A program made the position numbers and the translations under genes. From assembly GCF_000470655.1 (NCBI RefSeq), contig NC_021921.1, positions 1,364,001-1,428,000 on the forward strand: a DNA stretch of 64,000 nt, given 5' to 3'. A model generated the notes under the pieces. The model saw nothing but the letters and a program-made list of their open reading frames with translations, was not told where the DNA came from and searched no databases. Origin of the DNA: Halorhabdus tiamatea SARL4B (GTDB lineage Archaea; Halobacteriota; Halobacteria; Halobacteriales; Haloarculaceae). Positions 53,229 through 60,673 of this stretch are shown in pieces; positions within the stretch are counted from its first letter, which is position 1, and each line of letters starts with the position of its first letter.

Positions 53229-54269
53229 ATGACCGAGTTCGGCCTGATCGACGACGAGGGAGCCGAGACGCCCGGCGACGAGTTCGAGGAGATCGACGTC
53301 GAAGACACCGAGGCCGACCGGATCGCCCGCCGACGGGATCGGGAGTTCAGCGAGTTCCGCAAGCGCATCAAGAACACCGAGCAGTTCAAGGTCGAAGCGT
53401 CGGTCTTCGATGACGCGACCTTCGCCGCGCTGTACAAACTCGTCCAGGACGGCTACATCGAGGCCTTCGGGGCCCCGATTTCGACTGGAAAGGAGGCCAA
53501 CGTCTACACGGCGCTGTCCGGATCACAGTCCCGGAGCGCCCCGGACGAGTCGAGTAGCCCTGATCGGCGGTCCGCCGAAAGTAAAGCGGCGGAGCCGCGG
53601 GACGACGACGAGACGGAGCCGCGAGAGAATGACGACGAGACAGAGCCACGGGACGACGGCGGCCGGGGAACGGAGGGCGGCCACGAGGTCGCCGTCAAGG
53701 TCTACCGGATCAACGCCAGCGACTTCAAGGACATGCGGGGGTATCTCGACGGCGATCCGCGCTTCGAGGGGATTGGCTCGGACAAGAAGAAGGTCGTCAC
53801 CGCCTGGGTCCGCAAGGAGTTCGCCAACCTCAAACGGGCACAGCAGGCCGGCGTCCGCGTCCCCAATCCGATCGCCGTCGAGCGCAACGTCCTCGTGATG
53901 GAGTACATCGCGACTGATGCGGAGGGACGGGCGAAACGGCTCAACGAAGTCCACATCGAGAACCCGGAGACTGCCTTCGAGGTGCTTCGGGAGTACATGC
54001 GCCGGCTCCACGCCGCCGGGCTGGTTCACGGCGACCTCTCGGAGTACAACGTCGTCTTTCACGAGGGCGAGCTCGTGGTGATCGACCTCGGCCAGGCCGT
54101 GACGGTCCACTCGCCCAACGCCGAGGATTTCCTCCGGCGGGACTGTCAGAACGTCGCGAACTTCTTCGCCGGGCAGGGCGTCGAGGTGACTGCTGATGCG
54201 CTGTACGACTACGTTACTGACGATGAGCAGCAAGATGACGGTTCGTCCACAGCGTCGAAGGGCACCTGA
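53229..54269 (+). CDS. rio1: RIO1-type serine/threonine kinase with acidic insert
   Basis: A 346-aa atypical kinase for small-subunit ribosome maturation. The glycine loop is APISTGKEANVYTAL, the catalytic Lys is in EVAVKVYRINASDFKDM, the hinge is VLVMEYIA, the catalytic loop is LVHGDLSEYNVV, and the metal-binding motif is VVIDLGQAV. Between the glycine loop and the Lys strand lies an unusual insert of about 55 residues, rich in Ser, Arg, Asp and Glu, with the repeat ETEPR(D/E)(D/N)D. It follows aIF-1A, and the window leaves core-genome order right after it. Confidence 0.93.
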   Translation: MTEFGLIDDEGAETPGDEFEEIDVEDTEADRIARRRDREFSEFRKRIKNTEQFKVEASVFDDATFAALYKLVQDGYIEAFGAPISTGKEANVYTALSGSQSRSAPDESSSPDRRSAESKAAEPRDDDETEPRENDDETEPRDDGGRGTEGGHEVAVKVYRINASDFKDMRGYLDGDPRFEGIGSDKKKVVTAWVRKEFANLKRAQQAGVRVPNPIAVERNVLVMEYIATDAEGRAKRLNEVHIENPETAFEVLREYMRRLHAAGLVHGDLSEYNVVFHEGELVVIDLGQAVTVHSPNAEDFLRRDCQNVANFFAGQGVEVTADALYDYVTDDEQQDDGSSTASKGT

Positions 54270-54285
54270 CGTCGGGGTCAACCGT

Positions 54286-54319
54286 ACGGAAGCAAATTCG
54301 AAATTTGCCCTCGGGCTGG
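54286..54319. terminator. Possible rio1 terminator palindrome at island border
   Basis: GCAAATTCGAAATTTGC (around 54292-54308) has 6-bp inverted arms GCAAAT/ATTTGC just after the rio1 stop. The following sequence is T/A-rich without a strict T-run, so the call is weak. Confidence 0.3.
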
Positions 54320-54506
54320 TTGTTGTTCACCCGTGGACGGATAACTGTACGTCAGTATCGTATTGAACGCACGCAGTCACCGTTCGGTCTACAAATTGGG
54401 TACAACGATCTCTTCGAGACGGATTTCGGGATTTCGTTTGTGAACTACTGCATCACCTATCACTCATATATCTATACCATAACTAAAATCACTCAGTCAA
54501 TACAGT

Positions 54507-54526
54507 AATATAGAAAATACTATATT
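54507..54526 (+). promoter_or_regulatory. Dyad overlapping the TATA box of the VWFA gene
   Basis: AATATAG and CTATATT are perfect 7-bp inverted arms around AAAATA. The right arm is the TATA box, about 27 nt before the ATG at 54550. A regulator bound here would block TBP. Confidence 0.5.
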
Positions 54527-54549
54527 GTAGGTGAATAGTTTTCTTGGTT

Positions 54550-56655
54550 ATGGGGGATAAATGCACTTCCCGGGGGGGGGGAGCGGTAGTCTTCGCAGTA
54601 TTGATCGCCGCATCGATGGTCGTCTCGCCTGTACTGGCAAGCGACCCGGCTGCAACAAAGCTATCGGAGCATCAGTCATTCGATTCAATTTCTGACTCAG
54701 TCAGGGACGCCGACGGTGCGTTTACAGGGACAGAATACCCTTCACGGGGAGAAGAGAACGGAAAAAGTAACGGGAACGGGAATGGGGAATCTCCCGGGAA
54801 CGGAGGGCCACCGGGGAAGGCCGGGGACAATTTCACCGGACCGGACAGTAATTTGACGATTCCAGCATATATCGAGAATACGACTGTCGAGAATCTCGAG
54901 GTGCTTTCTTCGCTGGAACAGCGGGCCTGGGTTCTGGCACAACTCGAAGATGTCGACCCGACGAACCGAAAGGAAGACCGACGATTGACGGACGCATTCA
55001 AGTCGATAAACGAGTCAGTGCGTTCCTATGCCGATTGGTCCAGAGTCGAAGCGTCCGACCTGTTCGGTTCAGATCGTTCGGCACTGCAAGCACTCCGGCA
55101 CGTCGGGGCCGATTCGACCGTGTCCAACGCAACTACTGCACTCGTCTTGTCCGATTGGTCACTGGCAACACAGTCGATCGCAGACGCTGAGCACGTCTTT
55201 GAGGAGTTTGAGGACGAAATCGAGACGCCGGGACAGCGACGAAAGGCGGAACGACAGATCGAAAACGCAAAGCGTGCGCTGGATCGTGGAGATGAGCGAC
55301 GTTCCGACGAGAAACACGGACACAATCGGGATCGCCAGGCGATCAAGCACTACGAACAGGCCTGGAAACATGCACAAAAGGCGATCGAAGCCGTCGATAG
55401 CGAGGTCGGTATCACCTTGTCCGTTTCAACCGGACAGCACGAACCCAACAACGAGACAATCACGTATCCGGTCAGGGGGACGATCTCGGCACCGTCCGCA
55501 ACGGTCGAATCTGTCGAGATTTACGTCGATGGTGAGCGCCACAAGACCGTCAATGTCTCGACCTCGATGATGCCTGGCATTCCCGAGCGCTTCGAGACGG
55601 AACTCGAACTGGCAACGACCGAAGCGACAGTCACCGTGGTTGCGAGGGACGAGTCCAGTGGCGAAGAAGTGTCCGAGACGATCGCCCTCGACGCACCGGG
55701 ATTCGCCGACGAAGTGTATGATATCGAACTCACGGATCCCGAAAGTGGCGCGGAAATATCTGTCACCGGTGAGGGAATCGTCAAAAGCGATTTCGTGGTC
55801 GATCCCGTCCCGGCTGAGGAAAATCGTTCGTTCTATGCTGGTCCGTTCATCCACATCCGGAACTTCTCCGATTTCGAGAGCGCGACTGTCGAGATGCCAC
55901 TCGACGACGATGTCGATCCGTCCGATGGAACCCTCTCGGTGTACAAGTGGGATCAACACGACGAGAAGCCCTGGCACGCAGTCGGGACTGACGTTCACGT
56001 CGAAAACGGGACGGCCGTCGCGACGGTGGATTCGTTCTCGTATTTTTCGGTGTTCTGGGTGGACAACTGGAACGATGCCATCACGGACACGGTGAACCTC
56101 GCTGAACACCCCGAATACGTCGCAAACGAAACCGAGGGATCGATAGAACCGACCGATCTCGCGTTTGTCATCGACGAAAGCGGGAGTATGGGTGGCGCTC
56201 GTATCCAAGACGCCAAAGCCTCAGCCAAGCGCTTCGTCGGCGGTCTCTACGAGGACGATAGGGCCGCACTCGTCAGCTTCGCGGGAGGCGCGACACTCGG
56301 ACAATCACTGACGACCGATCACGGAGCAGTAAACGCAAGTATCGACCAGTTGAATGCTGGCGGCGGGACCAATACCGGTGCTGGACTCCAGAAAGCAGTT
56401 GACGAGCTCACCAGTAATGGTGAGGGCGACACCCAGGAGATCATCCTGCTCGCGGACGGCGGAACCGGCCTGGGCCCGGACCCAGTTACAATTGCTCAGA
56501 CCGCAGATGAGCATCGGATTACAATTAACACGATCGGAATGGGGACTGGAATCGACGCCCAGGAACTGACGAGTATCGCCGATGCGACCGGCGGCGAGTT
56601 CTATCAGGTCAGCGATTCCTCGGAACTTCCAGAGGTGTTCGACCGCGTTGAGTAA
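54550..56655 (+). CDS. Secreted VWFA-domain protein (ends at an in-frame TAA)
   Basis: A 701-aa protein. A Sec signal peptide is likely (GAVVFAVLIAASMVVSPVLA-SDPA), then an Asn/Gly/Glu-rich stretch (about 50-95), a helical charged region (about 150-285), an Ig-like segment (about 290-375) and a von Willebrand A domain at the end. The MIDAS residues are present: LAFVIDESGSMGG, GGTNTGAG and LLADGGTG. The start ATG is followed 22 nt later by a run of ten Gs. The TAA at 56653-56655 cuts a frame that continues for 420 more codons, so this is probably the front part of a once longer surface protein. Confidence 0.82.
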   Translation: MGDKCTSRGGGAVVFAVLIAASMVVSPVLASDPAATKLSEHQSFDSISDSVRDADGAFTGTEYPSRGEENGKSNGNGNGESPGNGGPPGKAGDNFTGPDSNLTIPAYIENTTVENLEVLSSLEQRAWVLAQLEDVDPTNRKEDRRLTDAFKSINESVRSYADWSRVEASDLFGSDRSALQALRHVGADSTVSNATTALVLSDWSLATQSIADAEHVFEEFEDEIETPGQRRKAERQIENAKRALDRGDERRSDEKHGHNRDRQAIKHYEQAWKHAQKAIEAVDSEVGITLSVSTGQHEPNNETITYPVRGTISAPSATVESVEIYVDGERHKTVNVSTSMMPGIPERFETELELATTEATVTVVARDESSGEEVSETIALDAPGFADEVYDIELTDPESGAEISVTGEGIVKSDFVVDPVPAEENRSFYAGPFIHIRNFSDFESATVEMPLDDDVDPSDGTLSVYKWDQHDEKPWHAVGTDVHVENGTAVATVDSFSYFSVFWVDNWNDAITDTVNLAEHPEYVANETEGSIEPTDLAFVIDESGSMGGARIQDAKASAKRFVGGLYEDDRAALVSFAGGATLGQSLTTDHGAVNASIDQLNAGGGTNTGAGLQKAVDELTSNGEGDTQEIILLADGGTGLGPDPVTIAQTADEHRITINTIGMGTGIDAQELTSIADATGGEFYQVSDSSELPEVFDRVE
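54572..54581 (+). repeat. Homopolymeric G10 tract in the VWFA signal peptide
   Basis: Ten consecutive Gs follow a C, read as Arg-Gly-Gly-Gly. A change of one base would put the whole gene out of frame. Confidence 0.9.
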
Positions 56656-57918
56656 AACCGGATTTCGCTGGTCGATTCCGACGAAGATGGAATCTCGGAC
56701 GCAGTCGAAGATATGGAGTTGGGGATGACTTTCGGTCGTCCCGGGATGGTCGGGAGGCCCCCAGAACTCGAGCCAGACAATCCACGTACGGCTGCTGAAG
56801 AATATGTCGACGGCGATGCTACCGAGTTCGAGCGGGTGACCTACGAAGACGATGGCGACCCGATGGTCACCGCGAAGATGATCGACGCGAGTGTCCATCC
56901 CGGGAGTGGCGAGTCGGTGCGGAAGGAAGCGATTCGCCTCGGCGTGACGATTCCATCGCGGATCGATGCCGAAACGAAGGAAAATGTGTTCCATCTTAGA
57001 TGGGGTGAAAACAGGAACCCGTACGGCTCGGAGGGCAAAGATGGAGACGTAGCAACTGGGTATGCCGCGGTGCATCGCAAACACCATGTTCCAGCCGAGG
57101 GTGGGTGCTTCATTGGTTGCTGGGTTCCAGGCCAGTCAAAACATCCAGATTGGCTCCCAGATGAAGATGCGATCAAGGACGAGGATCAGAAACACATCCT
57201 TCTCGAAAATGTCGAAGTCCATCTTCATTATTCGCATGACGTAGCCACCGAGGATATTCCGACAGAGTACGAATTACAATTCAAGCCCGGCGATTCGTCA
57301 CGCGACATCCATATGTACAATAATGTTGGAGGGATCGATAGAGATGAAATCATAACCCAAACTGATATCGTAGTATCTGCTCCAGATACGGGTGAAAACA
57401 ATTACCAATGGGAAGAACTCGGTATTCTCGAAGCAAACTTTGATGTGTCTCAGGATAGTCCCATTTACTTCGAAGCAAGAGATGAAGACGGTACGATCAC
57501 GATAGAATCCGATGAGCCATATCTCTACGAAAGCACGGTGAAAACTAGGTTCCAAGAAACGTACGATGAGGCGATGAACACATTGGAAACGGGGCTTATT
57601 ATGGCCGCGGGCGGTGGGCCTCTGTCTTCAGTAACAACATCTGCGAATACGCTAATCGTAAGTGGTAGCTATGGGACGGCAGTTGGTGCGTTTGTCCTTG
57701 AGGAGGGAACGGGTCAACTTGTTAATATAGCGGGTGGAGAAAGTAAATACAGCATGTACCATTCCGCCATCTACAAAAACACGTCTACGGGATTCACTTG
57801 GACTATCTCAGACGGAGACCCTACTGGAGGAACCATGGATGTCACTGTTCAAATAGCTGGTATAGGCCCCTCTGTCGTCCGTGTGAACGACCCACTTACA
57901 GACGAACAAGGAGACTGA
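56656..57918 (+). pseudogene. C-terminal part of the VWFA protein, cut off by a nonsense codon
   Basis: This reads in the same frame as the VWFA gene, straight after its TAA, with no further stop for 420 codons. The first residues (NRISLVDSDEDGISDAVEDM) continue the thrombospondin type 3-like Ca2+ motif expected after a VWFA domain. The part then has PELEPDNPRTAAEEYVDGD and a long beta-rich domain without recognised relatives, plus a hydrophobic stretch (GLIMAAGGGPLSSVTTSANTLIVSGSYGTAVGAFVL). If translated alone it would start at ATG 56713 and lack a signal peptide. Later codons are AT-richer than core genes. Confidence 0.7.
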
Positions 57919-57925
57919 TGAAGAT

Positions 57926-58065
57926 ATGAAGCTCCCACACCAGACAGCTCTCATTGTGGGGTTTGCCGCCATAATTGGGGGTCTCTTACTGATTAGTGTG
58001 GGTATTTTCGGCGGATCAGGCGTACAGCCGTCCGAAGTCAACACGAGTGCCGACCCAAATGAACT
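57926..58065 (+). pseudogene. Membrane protein, 5' part, interrupted by an insertion sequence
   Basis: It begins MKLPHQTALIVGFAAIIGGLLLISVGIFGG, an N-terminal transmembrane helix, then GVQPSEVNTSADPNEL, where the insertion sequence starts. The 3' part lies at 59512-60192. Removing the element and one copy of the target duplication restores one 270-codon frame. As it stands, translation would run 16 codons into the element. It starts 7 bp after the VWFA frame, so the two were probably one operon. Confidence 0.8.
58058..58065 (+). repeat. 8-bp target site duplication, left
   Basis: AATGAACT, repeated exactly at 59512-59519 on the other side of the element. Confidence 0.88.
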
Positions 58066-59511
58066 GGTCGTGTCGCAAAGCGGTCTAGAGTTTGCCTCTG
58101 GTACTCTCAATTGAGAGGTCACAGCTCATTGCTGTTTTGGTCGATCGCTGGAGCAGTTCATCAAGGAACGCCTGGTAGTGCTCTGGATCAGCGTACTTCA
58201 CCAGCCGAAGCTGGAGTATCGCCTCTAATCCCTCCGTTGTCCAGCGCATCCACTGGTTCTTGCATCGCTTGCTGACTTCGCCCATCAGCCGTTCGACGGG
58301 GTTCGAGGTCCACGGCACCTCGAACCCCTCGACAGCCTGCTCGGCAAACGTCACGATCGACGGCACCCACCGCCGAAGATACCCCGCAGCCTTCTCTGAC
58401 CCGTACTGATCCAACTGCCACGCTGTCTTCTCGATACGCTCGGTCGTTCGCGCGATCCGCTCGCGGATCGCCGCGAACTCCTCTTCCGGCCGGTGCTTGG
58501 CGACCGAATTCTTCAGATGGAACACCTCGTCGATCACCTCCGAGACGATCTCGTTTCGTCGATCCAAGGAGAACACGCCGTCGTCCCAGAGGTTGTAGTC
58601 CAGTGTTCGGCCGACGTGGACGAGATCAAGTTGGTGATTGCGATTTTCGTCGGTAAAGGCCGTGACCATACCCTCCTCAGCGTCACTGACGACCGTCGCG
58701 TCGTCAGTGACTGCGTCGATGTCGTCGAGGTCGGCGGCTGTCTCGTCCCAGTCAGCGTTGACCGAGAGATCCAGCAGGGAGCGGGACTCCTCGGCAGTAT
58801 CTTTGCCGAGCGTGGCTTGGACGGAGTGGTACGAGCGGTCGTCGTCTTGACTGTGACACTTCGTGGCGTCAGGAATAACCGCATCAGCGTCTGTGTCAGC
58901 GACACAGTCTGGAAGGAACTGTTTGAGCTTGCTGCCGTATTCTCTGGCGCGGCGGTTGATCGTGGTCGGCGACGGCATCTCCGAGAGGATGCCGTCGCCG
59001 TGGTCAGCGGCGTCACGATAGCTGAGCGAGGTAGCGAGATCGACGCTCTTGGCCGCAATGTCCTGCTGATAACGGTTTTCTCCGTCGAAGCTAAGAACAT
59101 CTTCGACGGGGCGGAAGTAGCTGGGTTCGTCGTGGTCAGCGGCGGTATCTTCGACGTAGTGAAGGTCGAATTCGTGCTCACCGGCGGTTGTGACGGCCGT
59201 GCGGGTATCGGTACCGGCGCGTTGGTAGCGCTGGTCACCGTTGCCGTGGGCGTGTTTTTCACCACAGAGCGCCTCGACGCGAGCCGCGTCGAGGCTCTCG
59301 ACGAGTCCTTCGAGAAGAACTGATTCGATGTTCTGATCGGTGATGAACTCGGCAAGCGTGGCCAGCGGTATCGTTTTGTCGTCGTCGATGCTAACGGTCA
59401 ACCGCACGTCGATTGTGGCGTGCATGGGGCACCTCTCGGAGTGGACACCAGAGGCGTCCCCTTCCTCAGGGGAGTCAGTTACTGAACTCTAGAGGACTTT
59501 GCGACACGACC
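58066..59511 (-). mobile_element. Complete ISH6-family insertion sequence, 1446 bp
   Basis: The left end GGTCGTGTCGCAAAG continues as CGGTCTAGAGTT. The right end, read inward on the minus strand, starts with the same 15 bases and continues TCCTCTAGAGTT. This gives 27-bp terminal inverted repeats with 3 mismatches. An 8-bp duplication AATGAACT flanks both ends. One full-length transposase gene fills the element. All parts are intact, so the insertion looks recent. Confidence 0.9.
58085..59425 (-). CDS. ISH6-family transposase
   Basis: A 446-aa transposase beginning MHATIDVRLTVSIDDDKTIPLATLAEFITDQNIESVLLEGLVESLD. Typical segments are CGEKHAHGNGDQRYQRAGT, a central DDE-type core with VIPDATKCHS, TVVSDAEEGMVTAF and HQLDLVHVGRTLDYNLW, and the C-terminal WTSNPVERLMGEVSKRCKNQWMRWTTEGLEAILQLRLVKYADPEHY, where the final Glu would lie. 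Length and frame are complete. It is the only gene of the element and reads opposite to the host gene. Confidence 0.9.
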   Translation of the reverse strand: MHATIDVRLTVSIDDDKTIPLATLAEFITDQNIESVLLEGLVESLDAARVEALCGEKHAHGNGDQRYQRAGTDTRTAVTTAGEHEFDLHYVEDTAADHDEPSYFRPVEDVLSFDGENRYQQDIAAKSVDLATSLSYRDAADHGDGILSEMPSPTTINRRAREYGSKLKQFLPDCVADTDADAVIPDATKCHSQDDDRSYHSVQATLGKDTAEESRSLLDLSVNADWDETAADLDDIDAVTDDATVVSDAEEGMVTAFTDENRNHQLDLVHVGRTLDYNLWDDGVFSLDRRNEIVSEVIDEVFHLKNSVAKHRPEEEFAAIRERIARTTERIEKTAWQLDQYGSEKAAGYLRRWVPSIVTFAEQAVEGFEVPWTSNPVERLMGEVSKRCKNQWMRWTTEGLEAILQLRLVKYADPEHYQAFLDELLQRSTKTAMSCDLSIESTRGKL

Positions 59512-60192
59512 AATGAACTGCTTGTCCAGACATTTGATCGCCTGGAAACAGTAGATTATCGACGGATTGTCTCATTTAACACAAGTGACTATACCAAAGT
59601 TGTCCCCCGGAGTTATTATGAGGTATCAAACAGCGATCAGCGGGCAAAAGCAGGAATGATTAATGGTACTGATGGATCCTTCGTCCCAAAGCACTACGAA
59701 AATGGCGCGATGGGATGGGGAGGTCCGAATTGGAGTCCAATCCTGAATTACGACGGATGGAACGGGCGCTTCACAGCCTTCACCCCGAAGGTAGATGAGC
59801 TCAGTGAAGCCAACGCGACGGTACGGAAGCGAAGCGCCGAGGAAATTATCGTTGCAATTCCAAATGCGATGTCGGTATCTCGCCCAGGGAACCCCCCAAA
59901 CCGAAGTGAACGGTGGGTTTTCACGATTGATACCCAAACAGGAAATCTCATCGAGGATGAGTGGTGGATAACTCATCAGGATGGAAACCAAACAGTTGTC
60001 CGTAACGAATACGAGTACGGAATTACTATCGAGCGGCCCGAGAACATTCCGTTCAGCGTCGAAGAGTACTACTACCGGTTCCTCGCGATGGACCTCTATG
60101 AACAACTCGGACTAATCGCTGGAACGTTGTTGATCGTCGTCGGCTCTGTCGTCCTCTATCGGGAGCATCCACTCCATCGGAAACTGCGGTGA
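59512..60192 (+). pseudogene. Membrane protein, 3' part, interrupted by an insertion sequence
   Basis: It resumes at the right copy of the target duplication with NELLVQTFDRLETVDYRRIVSFN. A soluble domain follows (residues about 45-235 of the rebuilt protein), with SYYEVSNSDQRAKAGMINGTDGSFVPKHYENGAMGWGGPNW, RWVFTIDTQTGNLIEDEWW and several N-x-T/S sequons. A C-terminal transmembrane helix (LGLIAGTLLIVVGSVVLY) and a basic tail (REHPLHRKLR) end it. Both ends are in the membrane, so the middle domain is probably outside. No known family is recognised. Confidence 0.78.
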
Positions 60193-60301
60193 ACTCCGGA
60201 ACGAACCCGACAGGGCGGAGCAATCTTGGATCTATTCGCTGATGGCTGACACTGTCTCGCACGCAGCTTGCTATCAGTGAAACAGAAGGCATTTACTGTC
60301 T

Positions 60302-60532
60302 ATGAACCGAGCGGATCGCATGAGTAGATTCATCGCCGAAACTCGACCCGGGCGACGCTTCCAGGCCATTTCTTGGGTAATCCTCGGCGTCGCTGCCATT
60401 GATTACGTTGGCATTATGGACGTGACCTCGATCAATGTGTATCTTTTTCTCTCAGGGGCGGCTACTATCGTTGCAGGAATTATCGATGCCCGTCTCACAG
60501 ACGAGCACCGGATTACTGACAGCGATGGGTAG
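60302..60532 (+). CDS. Small two-helix membrane protein
   Basis: A 76-aa protein: basic N-terminus (MNRADRMSRFIAETRPGRRFQ), hydrophobic segments at about 22-40 (ISWVILGVAAIDYVGIMDV) and 45-63 (VYLFLSGAATIVAGIIDA) and a short charged tail. Function unknown. A second ATG at 60320 (MSRFIAETRPG) is an alternative start. It lies at the end of the accessory island. Confidence 0.55.
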   Translation: MNRADRMSRFIAETRPGRRFQAISWVILGVAAIDYVGIMDVTSINVYLFLSGAATIVAGIIDARLTDEHRITDSDG

Positions 60533-60607
60533 CGTGTGACACGACGGACAATGGTGGGGGACGCTCTTCAGCCGCTGATCGCCCGGGGACGACTCGCCGA
60601 ACCGTAG

Positions 60608-60623
60608 TACAAATAAATTTGTA
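60608..60623 (+). promoter_or_regulatory. Dyad in the nrdDG promoter
   Basis: TACAAAT and ATTTGTA are perfect 7-bp arms around AA, overlapping an AT-rich TATA candidate (TTTGTATA, about 60618-60625), 50-66 nt before the nrdD ATG. It could be the operator of an oxygen- or nucleotide-responsive regulator. Confidence 0.5.
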
Positions 60624-60673
60624 TAACGGCAATCGTAGTTGTTTAGTGAGGGGCCGGCGAAGCGAGTGTTCGC

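Noticed and set aside
54305-54508. 67-codon open frame after rio1
   Set aside because: No family features, no promoter of its own and it runs into the AT-rich promoter of the VWFA gene.
56653-56655. Recoded stop (pyrrolysine or selenocysteine)
   Set aside because: The codon is TAA, which is not used for either, and no recoding element is visible; a nonsense mutation is simpler.
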